In this document: positions 41,501 through 50,256 of the stretch, in pieces
Layout: every line of letters begins with the position of its first letter
Numbering within the stretch: position 1 is the stretch's first letter
Translations under genes and position numbers: made by a program
The notes under the pieces: model-generated
What the model was told of the DNA's origin: nothing
Database searches by the model: none
What the model saw: only the letters and a program-made list of their open reading frames with translations
Assembly (NCBI GenBank): GCA_903813345.2
Contig: CAIIXF020000008.1
Coordinates: 33,008,867-33,072,866, forward strand
From: Owenia fusiformis
Lineage: Eukaryota > Annelida > Polychaeta > Sabellida > Oweniidae
Direction of reading: 5' to 3'
DNA length: 64,000 nt

Positions 41501-44500
41501 GGACCCAACTTCTGATTTGATTTCTCGCTTAAAACGCGAAAGCCATTGGTATAATTGATGGACCTCTGCAGAAGTACCATCCAACACCTAATTATTCATT
41601 CTTTCTGTTTGTCTACACCCCTGATGTTCTAGGGATCTCCATAGGCCAACTGTTCTAAATGCCCCAAGTACTATACATGTAATCAAAAGGCTATACTCTA
41701 TATCAGTAAGCAAGAATAGTGACATTTGCGATAAAAGGCTACTCAAATTGAGATGACATTTTTCTGAAAGGTAGGTGGTGTCCACTCGGTGTTTCCCAAA
41801 AAGGAAAGACCATACAGGCCCTGTTTTTGAACCAGGAGCAAAAATATACTCTGAATGTTAATGATATGAGGTGGTAAAAAAGGACTCCTCAAGAATATAA
41901 AAAACATGTGAAAGAAATTTCATTTTCTGATAGAACAGTACTCCATCACACAGGTCCAATGCTACCCTGGAGTTTTTGGAGATTCGAAATGTCACCATCT
42001 CTAGCCCAGAAAAATGGCTTACTGGCAGTCCAGTTGCCAATAATGTTGATTACCATACCTGGGGGCATCTAGAACAGTTGGTATTTAAATATACCCAGCC
42101 TATCAGGGATGTAGAGGAACTAAAAGAAAGAATAACTAGTAGTTGAATGGTACTTCCGCATACATTCATCAATTATGCCATCAACCAATGGCTTCCACGT
42201 CTTAAGCGAATAATCCAATCAGAGGATGGGTCCGGGGGTGGGTCTATTGAGCTATTTTTGGACAGACTGAAGAAGAAATGAATTAGTTTTATAAGCATAC
42301 ACATGTATATTGAGCATGTGTGGTTCAAAAACTGAATGAAAACAATATATAATATCCAATTATGAAAGACTCATGACAATGTTGTTATTTACTAAAATTT
42401 GTTAGAAATAGGCAATTGTTCGCAAAATCGACGAAAATTGAAAAGGTGTTTTTTGACCCCCATGCCACATAAATGGTCATATTTCTATATGGGGTTGTTG
42501 AAAATGGTGCTATTATATATCATTTTGTTGCAAATTAAATTATCTTTAATATGATATATCATTTTTGGTGTGATTGTTAAAAAATAAATATTTATAAGGA
42601 ATATTGGCTAGGGGGGTGGTTTTTTTTGGCCCACCCTGTATTTAGAAACAATACTATTATTGCTGGTTGCAGTTTATTGTAATTTCAGTATATATGTTTG
42701 TAACGTTATATGTGGTCTCTGTCATAATTTGTAAAAAATGCTCTCATTAAGACATTCTAACATACTATATATAACTATGACTATTTTTAATGAGTATTTC
42801 ATTTCATTTAGGATGCCACCCCTCTCACCCTAGGCCAAGAATTTAGTGGGTATGTCCAACAGATTGAGAATGGAGTGGAGAGGGTGAAATCAACATTACC
42901 AAGACTCTACCAGTTAGCTGCAGGTGTGTGTGCCTTTATAATAAGTTACAATAGATTCTCAAAACAATATATTAAGTCATATTGCAATTAATGAAATACT
43001 TCAGTATTCTGGGTCAAAACTGAGATTGCAGTAAATTTTTAATTAATCAAAATGGATGTGGCAGTCAAGGTCAAATTTGAGAGATTTCAAAAAATAATTA
43101 TTGCAGAAAAAGTGACATAAATTAAGGCAATTATTACATGTTGTTTTAGTCTCCAACTTTTTTGTGGACAGCAGTTTCATTGAGCAGTTGGTGTTTGGTG
43201 TACGGCATCTGTAACTAATGGCGGGTGGTGGGTGGGTTTTGTTATTGCCTTGTTTTATATTTTATTTATATTGTAGCGTTTGCGGGTATTTATAATTTGT
43301 ATTTAAACATCGCGGCTACATTTCTTTCCTTCACTAACCTTCGTTTCCATTCAGAAATATTTCTTGCAAATTTCGGTGCGATAATTTAGTCACCATTTTA
43401 ATTGTTAGCGACCTTTATATTAATCACCGTTTTCAGCATATTTATTAACTCTGTAGCTTCCTTTATCTATCTGTATGCATATCCTTACGCAATGTTCAGC
43501 ATTTTGTAAGTATTTCATTTTAATTGACACATTTATAAACTTTTGCAAACTTTTCATGGGCGCCGCCATCAATGACGTCACATTTCCCACAGTGCACTTC
43601 GTACTGATTGCGGGAAATTCAAACAGAGGAATGACGTCAGATTCTAAGAATTAAAACTGTGACGATAGAACGCTGCATATCAGCGGGAAGGAAGGACTTC
43701 AGCTAGATTTCAAAGAGCGAGGACGTATTGTCGAATTCTCTTCATGTAACTTCATAAATCATGTACTTTTGGGGGGAGGGTTGTAAATATCAAATAAACT
43801 CTTGTAAATATGTTAACCAATAAGCTAGTCTGTAGTATTTTATATGGATTTCAAGTGAAAGAAAGTATTGCCACGGGACTTGGAACATTTTCCGTGGTTG
43901 AGCCCATGTTTTATGATCATGATGTAGTTTATCCCTACTTGATCATATGTGGTTTATCCCCACATTATATCCTGTTATACTTGTGATGTTGCCTTATCTG
44001 TGGTCTATCCCCACTGGCATAATTTTCACAATGCAGTTTTATATGCAGAGATGTGATAAGCAGTTATCACAGTATCAATCAATCAATGTTAAATCATTGT
44101 ATGCAGTGTGTCACTTTATTTGTCACATTTGTAATGCTGTACAGAGTGACCCACAATATTGGTAACTCATGAATATTGCTGCTTATAGCAATAATAATGC
44201 TGTATTCCAGTAGCTGTTAATCCCATAATATCACACATTCCATAAATTTACAGACACTACCACACACTACCATTATACTTGAATTCTGAGACATACATTC
44301 ATAACCATCATATTATTTGGCACCCCGGCTATACTACAATATGTTATACTACTGACAGCATCTTATTTCTAGGGTGAGAGAAAATGTATATGTATTTGAT
44401 TTCTCCTCTTTTATTTTTTTAAAAAATATCATGTTTCAAAGTTGACCTTCAAATGACCCATGGGTAAAGGTCAAATGTCAAAATATCAGAAATCACATTT

Positions 44501-46651
44501 TAACCAATAAGTTCAAATTGCTTTTCAAATCCATGCCCATTAATACTTGTTTTCTAATGGAAATAAAATGGGGGTCATACTGACACCTTTCTTAATTTTC
44601 TGCTGTTTCTTATAGGGGGCACAGCTGTGGGGACTGGACTCAATACGAGGATAGGATTTGCCGAGAAAATTGCGGAAAAAATCTCTGACATCACAGGTAC
44701 CGTTAAGTAAACAATACACAAGATACAGAGATATCTCCAGCTATTATAAAACATATGATATTAGGGAGGTTAAGCCACGCAAGAGAATTTTTTGTGAAAT
44801 ACTTGTAATTAGGTTCCTGAAAAAACAATTGAGATGGAGACGGTAATCTTTGAGAGTCATAATACACATTCACAGTTCATACACAAAATCTCCTCAAACG
44901 TGTGGTTTGACCCCAGTATTTTTGCAACTAGGGTAAGAATTGTCTCGGTTCATATTCTTTCTTGCAAGGATTTTTTTTTCTATCACAGTAAATGTATTTA
45001 TTATTATTTATTATGAATAATTTCAATAAAATTTTGACTGTGTCAATGAATAAATAAGAAATCACTTTGGTTTTCAGGTTTACCCTTTGTGACTGCACCT
45101 AATAAATTTGAGGCTCTAGCAGCCCACGACTCAATGGTAGAAGTCCATGGTGCTCTGAACACAATTGCTTGTAGTCTGATGAAGATAGCTAATGATATCA
45201 GATTCCTTGGGTCAGGTCCTAGGTGTGGGCTGGGGGAGTTGATGCTACCTGAGAATGAGCCAGGAAGCAGTATTATGCCTGGTGAGTATTTGTATTATGC
45301 CTGGTGAGCATTTGTATTATGCCTGGTGAGTATTTGTATTATGCTTGGTGAGTATTTGTATTATGCTGGGTGAGTAGTTGTATTATGCCTGGTGAGTAGT
45401 TGTTTTATGCCTGGTGAGTACATGTACTTGTTTTATGCTTGGTGAATTTTTGTATATGCCTGGTGAATGAGTAGTTGTATTATGTCTGGTAAGTAGTCGT
45501 ATTATGCCTGGTGAGTAGTTGTTTTATGCCTGGTGAGTATTTGTATTATGCTTGGTGAGTATTTGTATTATGCCTGGTGAGTATTTGTATTATGCCTGGT
45601 GAGTATTTGTATTATGTTTGGTGAGTATTTGTATTATGCCTGGTGAGTAGTTGTATTATGCCTGGTGAGTATTTGTATTATGCTTGGTGAGTATTTGTAT
45701 TATGCCTGGTGAGTATTTGTATTATGCTTGGTGAGTATTTGTATTATGCCTGGTGCGTATTTGTATTATGCTTGGTGAGTATTTGTATTATGCCTGGTGA
45801 GTAGTTGTATTATGCCTGGTGAGTATTTGTATTATGCCTGGTGAGTAGTTGTATTATGCCTGGTGCTATCTTTGAAACAAAGCTATTAGATATTACAGGA
45901 TACCTGATTATGTTCTTGCGTGTACATTGTACATTATGTATTGTAAGCAGTAGCACGATTAACAAATTAACGAAATGCTATCAGAATTACATACTATTAC
46001 ATACAGTACATGCATTCATTAATGGCACAGATAATATTCCCTCAATGTTTCAACTTTCTCAGTCAACCATTGAAAATTCAATACTATTCAAAAATATGTT
46101 TATAAGATCATAACTTGCACGTGGATTAAAATTTAATTAATATGTTTGCGTGTCTTTAAAATGATGATTTTATGTTGATTGTACAGAATGATAAATGTTG
46201 ATCAAATGTATATAATATTCCTATAGGTAAAATCAACCCAACCCAATGTGAGGCCATCACCATGGTAGCAGCCCAAGTAATGGGAAACCACGTAGCTGTC
46301 ACAGTAGGTGGTAGCAACGGCCATTTTGAATTAAATGTCTTCAAACCAATGATGGTTCGTAATGTACTCCAATCAATTCGTCTCATCGGAGATGCGAGTG
46401 TATCATTCGCTAATAATTGCGTAGTTGAAATACAGCCAAATAAGGACAGGATTGAGCAACTATTGAACGATTCATTGATGTTAGTGACTGCGTTAAACCC
46501 GCATATAGGATACGATAATGCAGGAAAGATTGCTAAACACGCCCACAAGAGTGGATTGACATTGAAGCAGGCAGCTGTTGAGCTGGGCTTACTCACTGAA
46601 CAACAGTTCAATGATTGGGTTAAACCTGAAAACATGCTTGGGCCAAATTAA
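17546..46651 (+). CDS. FH: Fumarate hydratase (fumarase, class II), 9 exons
   Basis: Interconverts fumarate and malate in the TCA cycle (mitochondrial form) or in cytosolic/nuclear fumarate metabolism. Coding exons: 17546-17572 (tentative), 18049-18174, 27323-27433, 27812-27988, 29279-29434, 42812-42923, 44616-44696, 45078-45281, 46227-46651. Every junction is GT-AG and phase is kept, giving about 472 aa. Visible hallmarks are [15 protein letters not shown], the [21 protein letters not shown] active-site region split between exons 4 and 5, [19 protein letters not shown], and the superfamily signature GSSIMPGKINP across the exon 8/9 junction; it ends in MLGPN. Exon boundaries match those I recall for vertebrate FH. 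Exon 1 (MGSKANGEE) has a good Kozak context but an in-frame TAA just upstream at 17537, so no mitochondrial presequence is visible; an unseen alternative first exon is possible. Introns 2 and 5 contain other genes on the opposite strand. Confidence 0.95.
18932..21874 (-). pseudogene. LINE ORF2 fragment: reverse transcriptase plus zinc knuckle
   Basis: A 980-codon open frame. The N-terminal part is charged and coiled-coil-like (linker between endonuclease and RT). RT landmarks follow in order: [54 protein letters not shown], and the catalytic YADDT. Near the C terminus is a CX2C-X8-HX4C zinc knuckle ([18 protein letters not shown]), typical of L1 and Tx1 ORF2. The endonuclease domain is missing, so it cannot be autonomous. 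The frame has no stop of its own before the poly(A); its last ~17 codons ([11 protein letters not shown]...) are read from the tract, the target duplication and intron sequence. Confidence 0.92.
18979..21923 (-). mobile_element. 5'-truncated non-LTR retrotransposon (L1/Tx1-type LINE) in FH intron 2
   Basis: The element lies antisense to FH and is flanked by the 12-bp direct repeat CTCAATACTCTT at 18969-18980 and 21924-21935, a perfect target-site duplication. The 3' end is an 11-base poly(A), seen as T on the plus strand at 18979-18989. The 5' end lacks the apurinic endonuclease domain, the usual result of incomplete target-primed reverse transcription. About 2.9 kb carries an uninterrupted reading frame, so the insertion looks young. 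Confidence 0.93.
22082..22619. mobile_element. Mariner-type non-autonomous element, TIR TACAGGGTGACAAAAAAAG (FH intron 2)
   Basis: TACAGGGTGACAAAAAAAGTGCCACCC at the left mirrors GGGTGGCACTTTTTTGTATCACCCTATA at the right. No transposase frame. The TACAGGGTG end with TA at the boundary suggests IS630-Tc1-mariner mobilisation. Confidence 0.8.
23351..23502. mobile_element. GTAGCCAGG-family MITE, decayed copy (FH intron 2)
   Basis: Shares CATATGATTTTGGGCCAAAGTT and GTGAACAACCCCTGGAATTT with the copies at 6325 and 38554; termini are worn. Confidence 0.7.
23745..23925. repeat. 16-bp GTGGAACACCTTTGTA minisatellite after the peroxidase gene
   Basis: About 11 units of GTGGAACACCTTTGTAA, beginning about 40 bases downstream of the peroxidase stop. 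Related to the GAACACCT repeats at 1741-1905, 2025-2165 and 49180-49510. Confidence 0.9.
23932..23937 (-). terminator. Poly(A) signal AATAAA of the peroxidase gene
   Basis: AATAAA on the minus strand 31 bases after the peroxidase stop codon. It lies between the stop and the GGAACACC tandem array at 23745-23925. Supports this being a complete transcription unit rather than an ORF by chance. Confidence 0.55.
23968..24957 (-). CDS. Secreted haem peroxidase of the plant/fungal (non-animal) superfamily, single exon
   Basis: An uninterrupted 329-codon frame starting at a true ATG, with a hydrophobic N terminus (residues 1-17, [17 protein letters not shown]) that looks like a signal peptide. The distal haem pocket is R53, F56 and H57 in VRLIFHDC; the proximal ligand is H184 in [12 protein letters not shown]200 lies 16 residues after the proximal His, the spacing of the class I (ascorbate/cytochrome c peroxidase) proximal Trp, within SGFKGRW; D257 in NSDIGL is the likely His-hydrogen-bonding Asp. 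The distal Phe and the HDC...GCDG cysteine/calcium-type region are instead like classes II and III. Expected activity is H2O2-dependent oxidation of small donors outside the cell or in the secretory path; the substrate is unknown. Related genes called putative ascorbate peroxidase are known to me from several marine invertebrates. It lies within FH intron 2 on the opposite strand. No introns were seen. Confidence 0.88.
   Translation of the reverse strand: MFTLCLILIGLFGTCISLKQSEVNSIMTLMKEVIDADAVENFGHSMLAPGIVRLIFHDCLGGCDGCIDKSNVGNAGLEQYIAQLEPVYEEIINNMEIPISHADFWTLASIYAIQHCSREDRFSDYLPQPRFRYGRKDCGSTSPYTEEPGKVFPDGMWNGDAIITFMTDAFGYTPREIVALMGAHTLGHVSQKFSGFKGRWVKHRDRFDNEFYVDIVNSSKRWIQEEHPIKGGRIIKYQWRQTRGEPEDTENTMLNSDIGLYKDLTLKDTGRATCNYKSCPLADTSQDMLDFAADNDLWLREFTAVFEKLIETGYDEGTLEYPEETVEIL
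25871..26326. mobile_element. Mariner-type non-autonomous element, TIR TACAGGGTGGGCCAAAAAAA (FH intron 2)
   Basis: Left TACAGGGTGGGCCAAAAAAA, right TTTTTTTGGCCCACCCTGTA, a perfect 20-bp pair; 456 bp, no coding capacity. The same terminus occurs at 41094-42640. Confidence 0.88.
27244..27330 (+). repeat. Triplicated 25-bp FH exon 3 acceptor
   Basis: TTTTTCAGCTTCCAA occurs with AG at 27271-27272, 27296-27297 and 27321-27322. Only the third AG keeps the FH frame ([10 protein letters not shown]); the others would add 25 or 50 bases. Confidence 0.9.
27984..28312 (+). repeat. Imperfect tandem repeat starting at the FH exon 4 donor
   Basis: The exon 4 end plus donor reads GAGTCAGGTAGGTCACAGG, and the following 320 bases are built of related blocks such as GAGTCAGGTTGACCT, GGTCATAGGTCAAGG and GTTCAGGTTGA. 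Divergence is much higher than in the exon 8 array. Confidence 0.75.
28325..28535. repeat. Palindrome-rich ACAGTACTGTACAGCGCTGT repeat
   Basis: Repeated blocks of AACAGTACTGTACAGCGCTGT type, each nearly self-complementary, immediately downstream of the exon 4 donor array in FH intron 4. Confidence 0.8.
31143..31496 (-). repeat. Tandem 74-bp copies of the caspase C-terminal coding sequence, stop and poly(A) signal
   Basis: CAGTCGTCATCTTTTGG (reverse complement encodes PKDDD-stop) recurs at 31218, 31292, 31366 and 31440 on plus coordinates, with a slightly diverged copy at about 31144 and a more diverged one at about 31070. The copy at 31440 is the real gene end; the others lie downstream of it. 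Each intact unit carries [18 protein letters not shown] and AATAAA. Confidence 0.92.
31429..31434 (-). terminator. Poly(A) signal AATAAA of the caspase gene
   Basis: AATAAA begins five bases after the caspase TGA, an extremely short distance. The same stop-plus-AATAAA combination is repeated in most of the 74-bp downstream copies, so several alternative signals are available. Confidence 0.5.
31439..38977 (-). CDS. Executioner-type caspase (caspase-3/7-like), 5 exons, nested in FH intron 5
   Basis: Cysteine-aspartate protease of apoptosis. Coding exons in gene order: 38907-38977, 33119-33381, 32741-32919, 32353-32494, 31439-31689; all GT-AG, phase kept, total 301 aa. The large subunit starts near [16 protein letters not shown]. 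The catalytic His is H130 in [10 protein letters not shown]. The catalytic Cys is C173 in QACRG, split exactly at an exon boundary (Q ends exon 3, ACRG starts exon 4). An acidic inter-subunit linker (DDIDE) follows, then small-subunit motifs [25 protein letters not shown] and the C-terminal [15 protein letters not shown]. The prodomain is short (about 45 residues) with no CARD or DED, as expected for an executioner. The whole gene lies inside FH intron 5 on the opposite strand. AATAAA sits five bases after the stop. Downstream are tandem copies of the terminal coding segment. The first exon (MADLVDGTP) is the least certain. Confidence 0.9.
32011..32259. mobile_element. CATCCTC inverted-repeat element, copy 2 (caspase intron 4)
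   Basis: Same element as 9785-10009 in opposite orientation (shares CCCCCTGCTATAACCA, CCGATTAAACTGAATCA, GCGAGTTCTTAATC). Confidence 0.8.
33437..33690. repeat. 15-bp minisatellite beside caspase exon 2
   Basis: About 17 units of ACCAAAATGCATTGA / ATCAAAATACATTGA. It ends about 55 bases from the caspase exon 2 acceptor (33382), within intron 1. The multiple of 15 keeps several frames open on both strands, giving spurious reading frames. Confidence 0.93.
34279..34903. mobile_element. Mariner-type non-autonomous element nested in a larger DNA element
   Basis: Ends TACAGGGCGTCAAATAAGTC and GACTTATTTGACACCCTGTA continue as inverted repeats for about 40 bp. It lies inside the 2.28-kb element 33767-36047. 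Confidence 0.88.
35041..35200 (+). pseudogene. Possible LINE zinc-knuckle remnant
   Basis: An 81-codon frame includes [17 protein letters not shown], which has the C...HX4C pattern seen near the C terminus of LINE ORF2 proteins, followed by Gln/Arg-rich sequence. Too short for a firm call. Confidence 0.25.
36080..36266. mobile_element. Palindromic MITE, ATTCGCGAATGCA family (caspase intron 1)
   Basis: Long imperfect palindrome: TGTATTCGCGAATGCAGCTA...GGCTACCGGATTAACCTAC pairs with GTAGGTTAATCCAGTAGCC...GTTGCATTTGTGAATACA. Confidence 0.8.
38338..38414. mobile_element. 77-bp MITE, TIR ATGCCTTGGTCACATTTG
   Basis: TGCCTTGGTCACATTTGATC and GAGCAAATGTGACCACGGCA are inverted repeats. A related, less perfect pair (ATGCCTGGGTCACATTT / CAATTGTGACTCAGGTAT) bounds 37627-37982. 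Confidence 0.75.
38554..38757. mobile_element. GTAGCCAGG-family MITE (caspase 5' flank)
   Basis: Ends AGGCCCATAGCCAGG and GGCTACGGGCCT, interior AAATCATGCAGTTTTTCACC as in copy 1. It lies 150 bases downstream of caspase exon 1 in intron 1. Confidence 0.85.
41094..42640. mobile_element. 1.55-kb foldback element with TACAGGGTGGGCCAAAAAAA ends (FH intron 5)
   Basis: The two ends share the 25871 TIR, then the inverted identity continues for several hundred bases: TCACCCCCGGACCCA at 41490 pairs with TGGGTCCGGGGGTGGG at 42225, and CAACTGTTCTAAATGCCCC at 41647 pairs with GGGGGCATCTAGAACAGTTG at 42060. Only about 400 bp in the centre is not obviously paired. Confidence 0.88.
45271..45866 (+). repeat. 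About 27 tandem 22-bp copies of the FH exon 8 donor
   Basis: The unit TATTATGCCTGGTGAGTATT plus TG begins inside exon 8 (codons for I-M-P-G) and repeats through the first 585 bases of intron 8. Most units keep GGTGAGT, a consensus 5' splice site. Variants include GCTTGG, GTGAGTAG and one unit with GGTGCG. The last unit ends at about 45866. Confidence 0.96.
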
Positions 46652-46668
46652 TAGACGGGTACCAGTGT

Positions 46669-47345
46669 TCCAAAAAAAAAAAATACCAGTGTTCTCCCCA
46701 GAATATTTTCACTATGTTGGTGCAAAATTCTTGATTTCACAATTTAGACCAAAGGATTGGTATCAATATGATGAACTTTTTGAACACACGTTTCTCCTTA
46801 CCGGACATCAAAAAATTCTGAAAATTTTACACACCATCAATTTAATGGTCACAACTTGTTTAGGTCTCTCAATACTGTAAGTGCGCAAAGGAAAGTTTGG
46901 TTGATTAAAAAAGTATTTTTTAATAAAATAAAAGGTTTATCTTAATTTGTATAACTATAATATTGAGAGGTCTAAGAAAATGTTGTATATGCTACTTTGT
47001 TCCAACAAGGTTTGGATATATCTTTTATTTCATTCTCAAGAATTAGTAGAAAGGAACAAAAAACAATTGCACTAAAAAACAAAAAATGTTAACAAAAACA
47101 GTTATATAAAATGTATATAAATACTTTTTTGCGTTGAATTGTTGTCAATCAGTCAACAATTGGTTTAAGAGAGAAACATTGTTGAATTCAGTTCACCGTA
47201 TAGTATCGATACCATCCTTTGGTCAAAATATGCCTATTTTTCATGATTTTTCTCATTTTCAAGTGGATGCAAATGGATTCTTGGGTGGGTGCAAGCCTAT
47301 TTTTAAAATCCCAAGTGGGTGCAGGGTTTTAATGCTGGGGAGATT
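46669..47345. mobile_element. Inverted-repeat element in the FH 3' flank
   Basis: Begins CAGTGTTCTCCCCAGAATAT about 20 bases after the FH stop and ends AATGCTGGGGAGATTAC. Inner part 47130-47235 is repeated at 62135-62255 (GTTGTCAATCAGTCAA, ATTGGTTTAAGAGA, GTTGAATTCAGTTCACC). If it is transcribed with FH it supplies the 3' UTR; AATAAA occurs at about 46922. Confidence 0.65.
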
Positions 47346-49179
47346 ACAGGGTACAATGCACCTGTACTGGTTGTTGAGAAATTGAGCATAGAAAAGAGAA
47401 AGGGTTATTGATTATACTGTAGTATAAAACCTGTAAAATGTAAACACACACCAGGAAATATGTTGGTTGTAGTTGTAAAATAGGTTTTATTCTCATAGGA
47501 GCGAACCCTCTTTTTCATCAAAATTAAGATTGCATAATGTGTACGTTATTATGATCATTTATGGCCACTTGTATCATTTATGGTATTTTGTATCAATAAT
47601 GTATATTAATTTGTTAAGGAGGACCATTTGAACAAATAACTGTGCCTGGTAATACCTTGAATTAAACAGGTCTACAAACTATTTCTATGTCTTGTACACC
47701 AGTGTTGCTCTTAAACAATTTTTACCATAATTTTTTATCTCTGAATCTAGGGAATTCTTAAAGGCAGAATCTGATCTTTAGGGTGTGACAAAATTACAAG
47801 CAACATGTATAATTGACCTACCAATCTATTCCTTACAAAATCAAATACAATATCTCCCAAAAGATTCACAATATGTTATAAATTGGTGAAGTTATTAATG
47901 ATTCAAAGTGCAAAACTGAGTGAAAAATGTTTAACTTCTCCCAAATAATAAGAATGGTAACCATTCTTATAATAGAAAAATAATACATTATTGTGAAAAT
48001 CTTTAGTTTTCCTGGAATAAAGTTTGCACTTTTGTGATTTTTAGAAAAAAGACATGACAAGGAATGACATGAGACAAAAATATTCTAAAATTGAAACAAT
48101 TTTTTGTTTAGCCTGCTCGCTATATCTGATTCTCTCTTTAATATGTGTACCGTGTATGTGGCTGGGTGTGGGTGTATATGGGTGTGAGTTAAAAGCCATA
48201 TCAGGTGGTAATAGGAATAAGTCAATGGGGTTAATGGACACAGTAGGCAGATCTGCGGTTTTTGCGTCAACACTAGAAGTTATTTGTGGCGGTGGTTAAC
48301 TTTTGGTGTTCGTTGGTTGATGTTTGGTGGTTGGTTTCAGCATCTGTATCAAATGGCAAGTGGTGACATTTTGCATATAAATGCCTTGTGTAAATTTGTT
48401 GAAGAAAGCAATATTCAAAGATGGCATGTGGGGAGGTTGGAAATTTGACATACAATATTGTCTCGGGGAGCATGCTTTTTTCTAGTACTTCATCTGGGAT
48501 TAGTGACTTTTGAAATGTAATTGTAATCAGAATTTTTACTATATTTGCCTATCTATCAATTCTCCCAGGGAGAGGAAATTGACTCCCTAGGTGCACCCTG
48601 GGTAGGGAATTTTGCAGCCCAGTTTCTGTTTGGTCATAATCCCGACCCCCTCCCCCCGCATGGGAGGGGGGTCTCAAGTGAACCTTTGAATGGTGCATTA
48701 ATTGCATATCGACCTGGATCCTTATAATATTTTATATTATGTGCATGTTCTACAGTATTAATGGACTATATTGGAAAAATAATGCTTCTCTTAATGTATA
48801 TGTGAAAACTATACCAGACAGTATATATAGATGTAGATGAACCATATGGCACTTAAAGATCTAATTCTGAATTTGTTATTTAGAATGATCTGCCAATAGT
48901 TAATGAAATATAATGCTGCAGAATTATTGTAGGATGTTTCTAAGAAAGTATCTTTATAGATTTCCTGAAATAAGTCGAGATGACTTTATAATGTGAAAGT
49001 GCCGTACGTTGACATTTCAATTGTAGAAATATTATACTTTACATTAAGGGTTTATTACTCTCTAAATAGTCTTACAGATTCTTATGTTGACACCTCTGTC
49101 ATAAGACATTGATTGAGTGTGTGTTTAACATGTGTATCAATGGGAGAAAATTGACTTGGTATCCAACAATGGATGACTC

Positions 49180-49510
49180 TGAGAGGTGTTCATATGTTTG
49201 CATTTGAGAGGTGTTTACATGTTAACAATTTGTTCCTGATAGGTGTTTACTTAAGATCATAATCACCATAGACAAGTGTCCATATAAAGGGGTGTTCACT
49301 TAAACATGTGTTCACATGAAGATGTGTTCACTTCAACAGGTGTTCACTTCAACAGGTGTTCATTGAAACAGGTGTTCACTTCAACAGGTGTTCATTGAAA
49401 CAGGTGTTCACTTCAACAGGTGTTCATTGAAACAGGTGTTCACTTCAACAGGTGTTCATTGAAACAGGTGTTCACATAAAGATGTGTTCACATAGAGAGG
49501 TGTTCCTATA
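49180..49510. repeat. Tandem AACAGGTGTTCA repeat
   Basis: Core 49325-49470 alternates CACTTCAACAGGTGTT and CATTGAAACAGGTGTT, a ~32-bp higher-order unit; flanks are diverged. The motif is the reverse complement (TGAACACCT) of the family at 1741 and 23745. Confidence 0.9.
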
Positions 49511-49914
49511 TCATATTATAGCCTTAGAGAGGTATCGGATGACTTATGCTCATCCCTCTAGCACAGATATATATTACCCATAAATCCTAGCATAGCAATT
49601 CATTACCCATAACTCCTGCTTTAAAGGAATAATATGGATTTTCTCTGTGCCATAATCGTTATGAAATGGCTAGGCTCAATGGCTCATTGTCTTGAAAATT
49701 GTAACAAAGACTGCTGATAACTGCAGGGTCTAAAGAAAATGTTTATTTTTGCCTCAAGCCCTTGTATTGTGACCCCCCCCCCCATACTCATATCACCTCT
49801 TGGGGTGAAGTGGTGAAGGGGGTGGGGGGGGCAAAAGCTTGATTCAAGACTACAAAATTACACAACATATTTACTTTGATCCATGCGTTCTTCAGACACC
49901 CTCCTCTGATCATT

Positions 49915-49972
49915 ATACAGGGTGTGCATAAATTCTAGCGTAGAGGCTTTATAGACACCCTGTATTGACATT
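49915..49972. repeat. Minimal TACAGGGTGT...ACACCCTGTA inverted repeat
   Basis: Two mariner-like termini only about 35 bases apart, as left by an internal deletion. Confidence 0.6.
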
Positions 49973-50256
49973 TTCATCCATAATAACTTATTTTAGTCCC
50001 TGTAACTTAAATAATCATAGAAAGGATGAGCATTCATAAGATTTCTATTGAATTCCTTGACTAGATACATTTCTTGCATTCCTGACATTCCTAGTTATTA
50101 AACCCTATTACAATGGCAGCTATAAACATTGTATTATTTTATGACCAATTTATATCAACAGACAGTAATTTGATTATCTGTGTATTGCTTTATGGAAAAA
50201 TAAAATGCAACAATTACATTTACTTGTTTATTTAGTTCTATTAGGGTAAGGTAGTC

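Noticed and set aside
43275-43830. Possible solo LTR (TG start, TATA-like and AATAAA motifs)
   Set aside because: No clear CA end, target duplication or second copy could be seen.
45271-45866. CRISPR-like array of short direct repeats
   Set aside because: Units are contiguous with no unique spacers and derive from the FH donor; the genome is eukaryotic.
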